Origin: JBKPCD01 sp046727175
GTDB lineage: Bacteria > Acidobacteriota > Vicinamibacteria > Vicinamibacterales > 2-12-FULL-66-21
Reading direction: 5' to 3'
Assembly (NCBI GenBank): GCA_046727175.1
Contig: JBKPCD010000049.1
Coordinates: forward strand, 1 to 12,182
Length of the DNA: 12,182 nucleotides
Shown here: piece after piece, positions 1 to 8,177 of the stretch
Numbering within the stretch: position 1 is the stretch's first letter
Layout of the letters: every line of letters begins with the position of its first letter
Program-made: the position numbers and the translations under genes
The notes under the pieces: generated by a model
Database searches by the model: none
What the model saw: only the letters and a program-made list of their open reading frames with translations
Told to the model about the DNA's origin: nothing

Positions 1-171
1 CGATTGGAATGACTGCGACTTGGCCGTCGCCGCACCAACCATTCCGGGGCTCGATAGCAGCTTGGCGAGATTCACGCCCTGACACTCCGGGCACGTTGGC
101 GTTCGAGCCTGCGTCACGAAGGCCTCGAACTGCCGACCACAATCACGGCATGCGTACTCGAAAAGAGGCAT
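1..171 (-). CDS. FmdB-family zinc-ribbon regulatory protein (partial, C-terminus cut by window edge)
   Basis: Reading the minus strand from an ATG at 171 gives 57 codons open to the edge, starting MPLFEYACRDCGRQFEAF. Two CxxC pairs (Cys8/Cys11 and Cys27/Cys30, in CRDC and CPEC) form the zinc ribbon of the FmdB/CxxC_CxxC_SSSS family, and the following KLLSSPGM matches the serine-rich stretch that names the family. Members are small (about 70-110 residues), so roughly half may be missing. The function is poorly defined; FmdB was first linked to regulation of formamidase genes, and the family is often predicted to be regulatory or nucleic-acid binding. It follows grpE by 48 bases on the same strand and probably belongs to the same transcript. 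I see no clear Shine-Dalgarno before the ATG. The family call is firm, the role is not. Confidence 0.85.
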   Translation of the reverse strand, partial: MPLFEYACRDCGRQFEAFVTQARTPTCPECQGVNLAKLLSSPGMVGAATAKSQSFQS

Positions 172-219
172 ACGTCGATTGTAACAGGACTGCCGGCGAC
201 AGGATTGCCGAACCCCGAG

Positions 220-825
220 CTATGGCGTCAACGTCTGCGACTTTGCAACCGCCACCGCGGCAGGCCTCAAGACGTCGTTTCCGATACGGTACCCGTGACG
301 GATAACACCGATGATGAGACCTTCCTGCTCCGGCGACACGGCCGGCACGGTCGTCACCGCCTCGTGAAGTGACGGATCGAATGGTTGTGACACCGCCTCG
401 ATTCGCTTGACGCCCAGCGCTTCGAGCTTGGCGAGGAACTGCCGTCGCACCATCTCGACGCCCTGGAGCAGCGCGTCGGTCGACGGTACCTTCGAGGCCG
501 ACTCCAGCGCACGATCGAGGTTGTCGAGGACCTCGAGCATCTCCGCGAGAACGTCGCGCCGCGCGCGCTCGACGTCCTTGGCGATCTCTCGCCGCAGCCG
601 CAGCCGCGCTTCGTCGAAGTCATTAGACGCCTGCCGGTACTTCGCGATGTATTCCTGGACCTGCCGATCCTTCTCCGCGACCTGCCGTTCCAGTTCCTCG
701 ACGTAGGTCGGCTTCAGCGACGCCGGCGCATTGGAACTCTCCGCCGCGGAACCACCCGGCTGCGCCCACCAACGGCGGTCGACGACCTTGACGGGGATCT
801 CGTGCTCTTTGTCTGAGTTTGGCAT
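220..825 (-). CDS. grpE: GrpE, nucleotide exchange factor for DnaK
   Basis: The 201-residue product has the usual GrpE length and plan. A variable polar N-terminus (1-40) is followed by a long heptad-rich helix (about 41-110, beginning YVEELERQVAEKD) that forms the dimeric coiled coil. The C-terminal half carries the GrpE signature: VRRQFLAKLEALGV (127-140), FDPSLHEAV (149-157), and GVIRHGYRIGNDVLRPAAV (173-191), the beta-wing that contacts the DnaK ATPase domain. GrpE releases ADP from DnaK and so drives substrate cycling in the cytoplasm. The ATG at 825 lies 19 bases after the clpA stop, so the two are almost surely co-transcribed. Neither dnaK, dnaJ nor hrcA is visible. Placement behind clpA rather than beside dnaK is less common, though the identification is secure. 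Confidence 0.95.
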   Translation of the reverse strand: MPNSDKEHEIPVKVVDRRWWAQPGGSAAESSNAPASLKPTYVEELERQVAEKDRQVQEYIAKYRQASNDFDEARLRLRREIAKDVERARRDVLAEMLEVLDNLDRALESASKVPSTDALLQGVEMVRRQFLAKLEALGVKRIEAVSQPFDPSLHEAVTTVPAVSPEQEGLIIGVIRHGYRIGNDVLRPAAVAVAKSQTLTP

Positions 826-844
826 TTTCTGAACTAATCAGCCG

Positions 845-3226
<2,382 letters not shown>

Positions 3227-3254
3227 GTCTGTTTCTTACGCTGTCAGAGTCAGT

Positions 3255-3354
3255 GATAAGGGACAAGGGATAAGGGATAACGCCCGCGTAGGTAGCTACA
3301 TGCTTTTCCCTTCTCCCTTTTGCCTTTCCTTTTCCCTTTTCCCTTTTCCCTTTT
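3255..3354 (-). repeat. Heptamer-repeat hairpin between clpS and clpA
   Basis: The 129-base gap between clpS and clpA is nearly filled by two opposing tandem arrays. On the plus strand 3255-3280 is GATAAGG, GACAAGG, GATAAGG, GATAA, an exact 7-base period. The other arm, 3304-3354, is a string of CCCTTTT-type units, perfect at 3334-3354 and degenerate before that. Transcribed from the minus strand, AAAAGGG units come first, starting one base after the clpS stop, and TTATCCC units come last, so the RNA can fold through many alternative registers. The loop is about 3281-3303. No run of U follows the second arm, so it does not look like a standard intrinsic terminator. It could tune or stabilise the clpS-clpA transcript. 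Confidence 0.75.
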
Positions 3355-3355
3355 C

Positions 3356-3670
3356 TCACTCCGGCTCGATGGCGGCTCTGAGTGGAAACCCGTTCGCTCG
3401 CGCGGAATCGACCACCGTCGCGACTTTCGTCTCGGCCACTTCGTGCGGATACACGCCGCAGAGGCCCCTGCCCTGCGTATGGACCATCATCATGATTCGA
3501 TACGCCTCCGCCGGCTGCTTGTTGAAGACGGTCTCGAGGATCACGATGACGAAGTCCATCGTCGTGTAGTCGTCATTGAGGAGCAGGACCTTGTACAGCT
3601 CCGGCTCTTTCGTCTTCTGCTTCGTCCGCTCGAGGACTTCACCGTCTGTCTGCCGACCCACGTCTGCCAT
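3356..3670 (-). CDS. clpS: ClpS, N-degron adaptor for ClpAP
   Basis: The 104-residue protein has the ClpS fold signature after a flexible N-terminal tail (1-24) of the kind that engages the ClpA pore. Substrate-pocket residues are visible: NDD at 32-34, Met38, and His64 in MMVHTQGRG, followed by the conserved GVYPHEVAETK at 72-82. ClpS binds proteins with bulky hydrophobic N-terminal residues and delivers them to ClpA. The gene lies directly upstream of clpA, separated only by a heptamer-repeat hairpin. The ATG at 3670 has no convincing ribosome-binding site, and a possible extended -10 element lies only about 16 bases upstream, so the leader would be very short. Identification is secure. Confidence 0.96.
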   Translation of the reverse strand: MADVGRQTDGEVLERTKQKTKEPELYKVLLLNDDYTTMDFVIVILETVFNKQPAEAYRIMMMVHTQGRGLCGVYPHEVAETKVATVVDSARANGFPLRAAIEPE

Positions 3671-3685
3671 GGCGCTATCGAGATG

Positions 3686-3694
3686 ATTTTATCA
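3686..3694 (-). promoter_or_regulatory. Possible extended -10 promoter for clpS
   Basis: On the minus strand the bases read TGATAAAAT, which is a TG-N-TAAAAT extended -10 differing from consensus at one position. Transcription would begin near 3679, leaving a leader of only about 9 bases before the clpS ATG and so explaining the lack of a Shine-Dalgarno sequence. No matching -35 hexamer is seen at the usual distance. This is AT-rich against a GC-rich background, which raises its weight somewhat, but the call rests on one motif. Confidence 0.35.
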
Positions 3695-3717
3695 GGCTGG
3701 AGTAGAATCCGGCTTGA

Positions 3718-4761
3718 GTGCCCGTGATCGCGCCTTTTCAACGGCAACAGCCCGACGGTTCCAGCAGCCCGGCGCCAGAGCGCCCAAACGATGAGGGGGC
3801 GGCCAGTCCGATGATGACGCTCGCGTCCGGTATGGACTACATCGATCTGCGCTTTCAAGGACGGCCACAAATCATCGCCACGGCGGTCCTGCATCACGCA
3901 TCGGGGGTGGCGTTGATTGATCCGGGGCCGTCGACGACCCGCGCGACGCTCGAGAGCGAGCTGGGGAAGCGAGGCATGTCACTCCGGGACGTGCGTCAGA
4001 TCCTGCTCACGCACATCCATCTCGATCATGGCGGCGCGACCGGCACGCTCGTGCAGTCGAACCCTTCAATCGAAGTCTTCGTTCACGACATCGGCGCGCC
4101 CCACATCGTCGACCCGTCCCGGCTCCTCGCAAGCGCCAGACGTCTCTACGGCGATGACATGGAGCGGTTGTGGGGCGAAATCCTGCCGGTACCTGCATCC
4201 GCAATCCGCACGCTCAACGACGGCGATCGAATCACGGCCGGCGGACGGAACCTCGAGGTTGCGTACACCCCGGGCCATGCCTCGCATCACGTCAGCTACT
4301 TCGATCGATCGAGTGGGATCGCGTTCGTTGGCGATACCGCTGGCATACGACGTGGCGAGGTCAAGTACATCATGCCGCCGACGCCGCCACCCGACATCGA
4401 TCTCGAGGCGTGGCGGGTGAGCATCGATCGGATCCTCACCTGGAATCCCGACACGCTCTTCCTGACGCACTTCGGTCCGTTCAATGGGGTCAGACCCCAC
4501 GTCCAGGAGCTGTTCGACCGCATCAACGAGTGGAGCAGCATCGTCCGACGGCTTCTTGCCGACCCTGCGCTGGACGATGCCCGTGGAGAGCAGCTGTTCG
4601 TCGACGAGGTGCTCCGCGAGCTTCGACGAACGATCGGCGAGCAGGAGGCCGAGCAGTACGTCCGCGCCGGGCGTCTCGATTACTCGTGGCAGGGGCTCGC
4701 CAGGTACTGGCGCCGAAAGACTCAGAGCGTCGGCGCGAAATCTAATCTCGCTGCGACATAA
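3718..4761 (+). CDS. Metallo-beta-lactamase-fold hydrolase
   Basis: The product (347 residues from a GTG at 3718) has the full metal-binding set of the MBL fold: HIHLDH at 99-104, His187 in TPGHASHH, Asp206 in FVGDT, and His251 in LTHFGP. The C-terminal helical part (about 255-335, ending SWQGLARYWRRK) occurs in a group of uncharacterised MBL hydrolases, so a glyoxalase II-like thioesterase or another hydrolase activity is possible and the substrate is unknown. The start is uncertain. Residues 1-31 are rich in Pro, Ser and polar residues and look unlike the family; an ATG at 3811 (MMTLASGMDYIDL) begins just before the first conserved strand, with AGGGGG 11 bases upstream. A TAGAAT at 3703-3708 could be a -10 for this gene. 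It is transcribed away from clpS and toward the secreted protein and peroxiredoxin. Confidence 0.88.
   Translation: MPVIAPFQRQQPDGSSSPAPERPNDEGAASPMMTLASGMDYIDLRFQGRPQIIATAVLHHASGVALIDPGPSTTRATLESELGKRGMSLRDVRQILLTHIHLDHGGATGTLVQSNPSIEVFVHDIGAPHIVDPSRLLASARRLYGDDMERLWGEILPVPASAIRTLNDGDRITAGGRNLEVAYTPGHASHHVSYFDRSSGIAFVGDTAGIRRGEVKYIMPPTPPPDIDLEAWRVSIDRILTWNPDTLFLTHFGPFNGVRPHVQELFDRINEWSSIVRRLLADPALDDARGEQLFVDEVLRELRRTIGEQEAEQYVRAGRLDYSWQGLARYWRRKTQSVGAKSNLAAT
4485..4499. repeat. Perfect palindrome TGGGGTCAGACCCCA inside the MBL gene
   Basis: Seven-base arms TGGGGTC and GACCCCA flank a single A. It lies within the coding region and is translated across the segment FNGVRPH (255-261), just after the metal-ligand motif LTHFGP. 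The reading frame is not disturbed. I recall this 15-mer as a frequent dispersed palindrome in some environmental genomes, but no second copy is in this window, so its status as a repeat family member is not shown here. Confidence 0.5.
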
Positions 4762-4767
4762 CACCAA

Positions 4768-4864
4768 GGCGCGCCAAGGGCGCGCCCCGCCGGAGCGGAG
4801 CGGGGCGAAGGGGTCCCCGCGAGCGACGGCGATGGGGGGTCCGGCGGGGCGAAGCCCCCCGGAC
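4768..4864 (+). repeat. Palindromic leader repeat, copy A
   Basis: This GC-rich element fills most of the 120-base gap between the MBL gene and the next gene. It opens with a hairpin (GGCGCGC 4768-4774, loop CAAGG, GCGCGCC 4780-4786), continues with CCCGCCGGAGCGGAG and CCCCGCGAGCGA blocks, and closes with a stem at 4839-4864 (GTCCGG, bulged C, GGGGC, triloop GAA, GCCCC, CCGGAC). The same blocks in the same order occur on the opposite strand at 11262-11398. It ends 17 bases before the next ATG, leaving that gene's GGAG site free. It could be a mobile miniature element, a REP-like repeat or a leader structure. Confidence 0.8.
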
Positions 4865-4881
4865 ATGAATGGAGACCACCC

Positions 4882-5661
4882 ATGAAGAGCAACATCCGCC
4901 GACGCGTCATCGCAGGTCTTGTCACGATGGCGTTTCCGCTGGTCGCGGCTGCCCAGATGACGCTCCGGCCGACCGAGCCGCCCATTGTCACCGCCGAGAA
5001 CGAGCGCTGGTACCTTGCGGGAGAACCGATTACGGTTGCTGGCAGCGTGTACTATCCTGCAGGCCCGCAGGTGTACTTCAATCCTTATGAGATGATCCGC
5101 AGCGGCAATTACCAGGGTGTGCCACTCTATTCCCGCACGACACTCGAGCCATACAGCGTCGTCTTCGTGCCGGTCGGCGGCAGCCTGTTGCAGCCGTACG
5201 AGCGGCGGCGGGCGGGTGAGTTAGCCGGGACAGTCGGGAGCACGACGCCGGCGTTTCCCGTGGAGAGCTACGCGGAGGGCAGCAGCGATCTGCCACAAGC
5301 GGCGGCGCCTCCCATGATGGGAACAGGCTTGACAGAGATCGCACCGGCGCCGGGAACTGCTCCTCCAGCGCCCGAAAGCGGCGCCGTGGCAACCACGGGC
5401 ATCAACATCCCGCCTTCGGGTCCGCTGCGGACGGCGAGGCAGCCCGTCGGGTTGAACGGCTTCTTCATCGAGTACGACGGACGGCGGTGGTTCAGCAGCG
5501 GACGCGCAGTCGAATTCGAGGAAGGCCGATTCAAGCCTGTCGGCGAGTATCACGGCTTTGCGGTCTACGCGCCTGCGGGCAACGCGGCGGAGCAGACCAT
5601 CTACGTCGCTGTAACCGTCAATCCTCGCGGACTGCTCGCGCCTTACTCAGAGCGGAAGTAG
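4882..5661 (+). CDS. Secreted protein of unknown function with two related domains
   Basis: I do not recognise a named family. The 259-residue product begins with a Sec signal peptide (basic MKSNIRRR, hydrophobic 9-24, likely cleavage after VAAA at 24), so the mature protein is periplasmic or exported. Residues 42-109 and 202-258 look like copies of one unit: each starts with R-W-aromatic (RWYLAGEP, RWFSSGRA), has an inner G[VF]xxY (GVPLY, GFAVY), and ends with a V-x-V strand and LL-x-PY-x-R (SLLQPYERR, GLLAPYSER). They are joined by an Ala/Pro/Ser/Gly-rich linker (about 118-190). GGAG at 4871-4874 sits 7 bases before the ATG. It overlaps by context with the peroxiredoxin gene, whose Shine-Dalgarno covers this gene's stop, so the two are translated together. 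An alternative is one split domain rather than a duplication. Confidence 0.8.
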   Translation: MKSNIRRRVIAGLVTMAFPLVAAAQMTLRPTEPPIVTAENERWYLAGEPITVAGSVYYPAGPQVYFNPYEMIRSGNYQGVPLYSRTTLEPYSVVFVPVGGSLLQPYERRRAGELAGTVGSTTPAFPVESYAEGSSDLPQAAAPPMMGTGLTEIAPAPGTAPPAPESGAVATTGINIPPSGPLRTARQPVGLNGFFIEYDGRRWFSSGRAVEFEEGRFKPVGEYHGFAVYAPAGNAAEQTIYVAVTVNPRGLLAPYSERK

Positions 5662-5665
5662 GAGG
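5660..5665 (+). promoter_or_regulatory. Ribosome-binding site for the peroxiredoxin gene
   Basis: AGGAGG is a full-strength Shine-Dalgarno 9 bases before the ATG at 5675. It overlaps the last two bases of the upstream gene's TAG stop, so ribosomes finishing the secreted protein would sit on it; this fixes the start and points to coupling. Confidence 0.8.
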
Positions 5666-5674
5666 AGCCGGAAG

Positions 5675-6160
5675 ATGCCGTTGTCAGTTGGTGAGACCGC
5701 GCCCGACTTCGAGCTGCGGAGTCATCGCGGCGGAACGGTCAGGCTCTCGGATTTTCACGGCAAGAAGAATGTGGTCGTTGCGTTTCATCCGCTGGCGTTC
5801 ACGCCGGTCTGCGCCAACCAGATGCGCGCCTACGAGTCTGATCTCGGAACGCTCGGCGCCGCCGATACGGCCGTCCTCGGGATCAGCATCGACGCGCAGC
5901 CGGCGAAGACGGCATGGGCACAGACGCTAGGTACGATTTCGTTCGACCTGCTCAGCGACTTCTACCCGCACGGCGACGTTGCCAGGAAGTACGGCGTGTT
6001 CCGCGAGCAGGATGGCATCTCGGATCGTGCGATCTTTCTGGTCGACAAGCAGGGACGCGTCGCGTGGGCGCGCACGTATCAGATCCCGGAGCAACCGGAT
6101 AACGCGGAATTGATCGCCGCAATCCATACGATCGGTGAGAAGAAGAACACGCGGAGCTGA
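5675..6160 (+). CDS. Peroxiredoxin, AhpE/1-Cys type
   Basis: The 161-residue protein has the thioredoxin-fold peroxiredoxin layout. The active site reads FHPLAFTPVC with Pro39, Thr43 and the peroxidatic Cys46, the universal PxxxTxxC motif, and Arg118 in SDRAIFLVD is the conserved arginine. Cys46 is the only cysteine, so there is no resolving cysteine; it must be reduced by an outside thiol, as in AhpE-like and 1-Cys enzymes. The FxPLAFTPVC wording is typical of the AhpE group rather than typical 2-Cys AhpC. No signal peptide is present, so it acts in the cytoplasm and reduces peroxides. It is the last gene of the plus-strand set and lies 13 bases after the secreted protein. Confidence 0.92.
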   Translation: MPLSVGETAPDFELRSHRGGTVRLSDFHGKKNVVVAFHPLAFTPVCANQMRAYESDLGTLGAADTAVLGISIDAQPAKTAWAQTLGTISFDLLSDFYPHGDVARKYGVFREQDGISDRAIFLVDKQGRVAWARTYQIPEQPDNAELIAAIHTIGEKKNTRS

Positions 6161-6166
6161 AGCTTC

Positions 6167-6196
6167 GCGCTCCGGATGTTTGCGCTCCGGATGTTT
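6167..6196. repeat. Direct 15-base duplication
   Basis: GCGCTCCGGATGTTT occurs twice with no gap, at 6167-6181 and 6182-6196, six bases after the peroxiredoxin stop codon. It has no obvious fold of its own. A slippage or replication duplication is the simplest reading. Confidence 0.85.
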
Positions 6197-6208
6197 GTAG
6201 GTGTGAAG

Positions 6209-6242
6209 TCGAAGGTTGAAGGCCGTGACCTCCAACCTCCGA
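6209..6242 (+). repeat. Small heptamer-type hairpin downstream of the peroxiredoxin gene
   Basis: TCGAAGGTTGAAGG (6209-6222) and CCTCCAACCTCCGA (6229-6242) pair at 12 of 14 positions around the loop CCGTGA. Each arm again has a 7-base period (GAAGGTT GAAGG; CCTCCAA CCTCCGA), like the larger hairpins in the window. It lies 48 bases past the stop. No T-run follows, so it is not a standard intrinsic terminator, though it may act at the 3' end of this transcript. Confidence 0.6.
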
Positions 6243-6254
6243 CAAACCTGGCCG

Positions 6255-6331
6255 CGGGCGCCTTTCCGCCCGGGAGCGAGGATGGCGAGCCGGCCTTCGT
6301 GGCTGACGAGGCGGGTGGTCAGCCGGCCGGC
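6255..6331. repeat. GC-rich nested palindromes in the intergenic stretch
   Basis: A first stem is CGGGCG (6255-6260) with CGCCCG (6267-6272) around CCTTTC. A second, longer one is GCCGGCC (6289-6295), a bulge TTCGT, GGCTGAC (6301-6307), a 10-base loop, then GTCAGCC GGCCGGC (6318-6331), giving 14 paired positions. A phrase GGGAGCGAGGATGGCGA between them loosely resembles the CGCGAGCGA-GGCGA block of the leader repeats, so this may be a distant relative. No coding signal is seen in it. Confidence 0.55.
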
Positions 6332-6350
6332 ACCGGTGGGTAAACTTCGG

Positions 6351-6599
6351 TTAAACGATCGCGCTCGTTTCTTTCCGCTGAGGAATCAGCATCGCCGACG
6401 GTTTCATTGCACCCAGGCGGATGAACGATCCGTCGGGTGTTTGAGCCAAAAACTTTGCGTCGACCAGAGCCCCGAGCAGGGCATCGCACACATCGGGCTC
6501 GAAACCCCACAGGCGCTGGGCCTGTGCAGCCGTCAGATGGAGACCGGGTATTTCCACGAAATCGCCCTGAATCCTCTGGAGCGCTCTACTGATACGCAT
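6351..6599 (-). CDS. Small conserved-looking hypothetical protein (82 aa)
   Basis: The product MRISRALQRIQGDFVEIPGL continues into LTAAQAQRLWGFEPDVCDALLGALVDAKFLAQTPDGSFIR. The pattern (helix, LTxxQAQRLWG, helix with Cys, LVDAKFL, then a short beta hairpin) reads like a winged-helix fold: a recognition-like helix followed by a wing at TPDGSFIRLG. I recall similar short unnamed ORFs in Acidobacteriota, which is why I call it real, but no function is assigned. The ATG at 6599 is preceded by GGTCAGG GGTCGGG, a purine-rich stretch that can act as ribosome-binding site. It is isolated, 394 bases beyond the permease 2 stop on the same strand, and ends 191 bases from the convergent peroxiredoxin gene. 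A DNA-binding role is only a guess. Confidence 0.6.
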   Translation of the reverse strand: MRISRALQRIQGDFVEIPGLHLTAAQAQRLWGFEPDVCDALLGALVDAKFLAQTPDGSFIRLGAMKPSAMLIPQRKETSAIV

Positions 6600-6721
6600 C
6601 CCCGACCCCTGACCGCGGCGACACTATTTTTGGCTTTGACAGCTGCGATTACAAGCAACTGCCGTACCGAGTCCAAAACGGCCGTTCGTCGTGGCACGAA
6701 CGAGCCGCTCTCAACATCTAA

Positions 6722-6838
6722 ACCATTGATGTGATTGACGATGTCGCGCGAGCTCGCGAGTGGCTGGATTGTTGCGGTCGTGAACAACAACAGCTGAGGT
6801 GTAAGTAAGATGGTCGTGCTCGTTTGGAATCGCTACGG
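6722..6838 (+). pseudogene. Possible degraded DUF3606-like fragment
   Basis: One plus-strand frame reads TIDVIDDVARAREWLDCCG followed by REQQQLRCK, then TAA, then DGRARLESLRNAL. The spacing of I-D-V, R-E-W-L, G and Q-L-R resembles the small DUF3606 domain (about 60 residues), and a neighbouring frame gives VSKMV where that family has an AVxxVG stretch, as expected after a frameshift. A TAA at 6719-6721 also precedes the fragment and there is no start codon. The upstream frame from 6593 to 6718 is open but unrecognised. The match is by eye and short, so it may be chance; the rest of 6600-6846 holds nothing else I can name. Confidence 0.28.
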
Positions 6839-6846
6839 AACGCATT

Positions 6847-6987
6847 GCGAGGTTCTCGGTTCTCGGTTCTCGGTTCTAGGTTCTAGACTAAGACTAGGTT
6901 CTTTGGTTCGAACTTCGGCCGGCCTGAAAGGTCGAACCTGACCGAACCGCGAACCCCGACCCGGGAACTGTGAACCGAGAACCTCGC
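6847..6987 (-). repeat. Heptamer-repeat hairpin after the permease 2 gene
   Basis: Plus-strand 6851-6885 is five head-to-tail units of period exactly 7: GGTTCTC three times, then GGTTCTA twice. A degenerate opposing array (GAACC-type units) fills about 6930-6987. The outermost 16 bases pair perfectly: GCGAGGTTCTCGGTTC at 6847-6862 with GAACCGAGAACCTCGC at 6972-6987; inner pairing is partial. On the transcript of the efflux operon the structure begins 5 bases after the permease stop. No U-run follows. It probably shapes the 3' end of the operon mRNA. Confidence 0.8.
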
Positions 6988-6992
6988 GTGCG

Positions 6993-8177
6993 TCAGAGTT
7001 GTCGTAGCGCCGTGACGATCGGGAGCCGCGCGGCGCGAATGGCCGGCAGCATGCCTCCGAGGAGGCCCATGAGGATCGAGTAAAAGAGTCCCTGTACGAG
7101 GAGCTTGGGGGTCACCGCGAACGCGAACGCGATCTGGCTGAACGATTGGAAGTTCATCGTCGCGGTTTCGTACCCGTCGAACGCCGCCCAGGCGATGGCA
7201 CCGCCGATCAGGCCGCCGATCAGACTCAGCAACGCGGCTTCGGCGAGCACCGAGACCACCACCGGGATTCCCCCGAACCCGAGCGCCCGCAACGTCGCGA
7301 TCTCACGCGTGCGGCTCGCGACTGCGGTATACATCGTGATGACGGCGCCGAACACCGCGCCGACGCCCATCAGCACGGCAATGATGCCGCCGATGATTCG
7401 GATGATCCGTTGCAGCGTCTCCGTCTGGCTTCCGTAGTACTCCGGCGCGCGCATCGCCGAGACCGTCAGCTGCGGATTCGATGTCAGCGAGTCCTTCAGC
7501 TGCTGGAACGAGTCGGTTGAGGCGAGCCGCGCGTAGACCGACTGGTAGCTGTTGCCGCGGCGATACGCGGGCTGCAGCACCTTGACGTCGCACCACAGTT
7601 CCGATTCCGACACCGAGCCGGCATCCTCGAAGACGCCGACCAGCGTCCACGTGCTCTCACCCCATTTCAGCGTTGTTCCGACATTCAGGTCGACGAACTG
7701 TCGCGTCGCTGCGCGTCCCGCGACGATTTCGTTCCGGCCGAACTGAATGTTACGCCCTTCGACGATCTTCAGGCGGTCGTGGACCTTGAAGGCTTCGGGC
7801 GTCACGCCGCGAAGAGGCACGTTCGCGGGACTTCCGGATCGCCTGAGGGGATGATCCACCACCACGAACAGTTCCGGCGACGTCAACGGAGTCCCGGAAC
7901 TGTCGTGTGCGATGCCCGGCGCGTCCTGGATGATGCGGACCGCGTCGCCAGGGAGGCCGCTGGTCATCTCGGTGTCGCTTCCGGCGCGCATGATCAACGC
8001 GAGATTCGGATCGCCCGATGCCTTCATCGTGGCGTTCACGCCTTCGGCAATCGAGAGAACCGCGACGAACACCAGAACGACGCCCCCGATGCCGACGACG
8101 GCCACCGTGGACGAGCCGAGACGGGCCCGAATGGATCGGATGTTGACGCCCGTGACGGCAATGATCTGCGAGAGCAT
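6993..8177 (-). CDS. MacB/FtsX-type ABC transporter permease 2
   Basis: From the ATG at 8177 the protein is 394 residues; the open frame extends further upstream but only over the preceding gene, and AGGAGG just before 8177 fixes the start. It has the MacB/LolC layout: one membrane helix (about 23-43), a large periplasmic domain (about 50-255) and three C-terminal helices (about 262-285, 304-332, 357-380). The cytoplasmic loop SRTREIATLRALGF (288-301) is the FtsX-family coupling motif that contacts the ATPase. Its ATG shares one base with the stop of permease 1 (TGATG). With permease 1 it likely forms a heterodimer that changes shape on ATP hydrolysis to push substrate toward an outer-membrane exit duct. 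The substrate is unknown. Confidence 0.9.
   Translation of the reverse strand: MLSQIIAVTGVNIRSIRARLGSSTVAVVGIGGVVLVFVAVLSIAEGVNATMKASGDPNLALIMRAGSDTEMTSGLPGDAVRIIQDAPGIAHDSSGTPLTSPELFVVVDHPLRRSGSPANVPLRGVTPEAFKVHDRLKIVEGRNIQFGRNEIVAGRAATRQFVDLNVGTTLKWGESTWTLVGVFEDAGSVSESELWCDVKVLQPAYRRGNSYQSVYARLASTDSFQQLKDSLTSNPQLTVSAMRAPEYYGSQTETLQRIIRIIGGIIAVLMGVGAVFGAVITMYTAVASRTREIATLRALGFGGIPVVVSVLAEAALLSLIGGLIGGAIAWAAFDGYETATMNFQSFSQIAFAFAVTPKLLVQGLFYSILMGLLGGMLPAIRAARLPIVTALRQL

Noticed and set aside
3255..3354. CRISPR array or intrinsic terminator
   Set aside because: Units of 7 bases without unique spacers rule out CRISPR, and there is no U-run after the second arm as an intrinsic terminator needs.
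4066..4866. A 266-codon minus-strand frame opposite the MBL gene
   Set aside because: It is antisense to intact metal-binding motifs and begins inside leader repeat A.
6533..6790. An 85-codon minus-strand frame overlapping the 82-residue ORF
   Set aside because: It conflicts with the better-supported ORF at 6351-6599, and its residues show no family pattern.
6161..6992. tRNA or other structured RNA gene in the large gap
   Set aside because: I found no cloverleaf, no T-loop GTTCNANNC in the right context and no known RNA motif; the GGTTC matches belong to the heptamer array.
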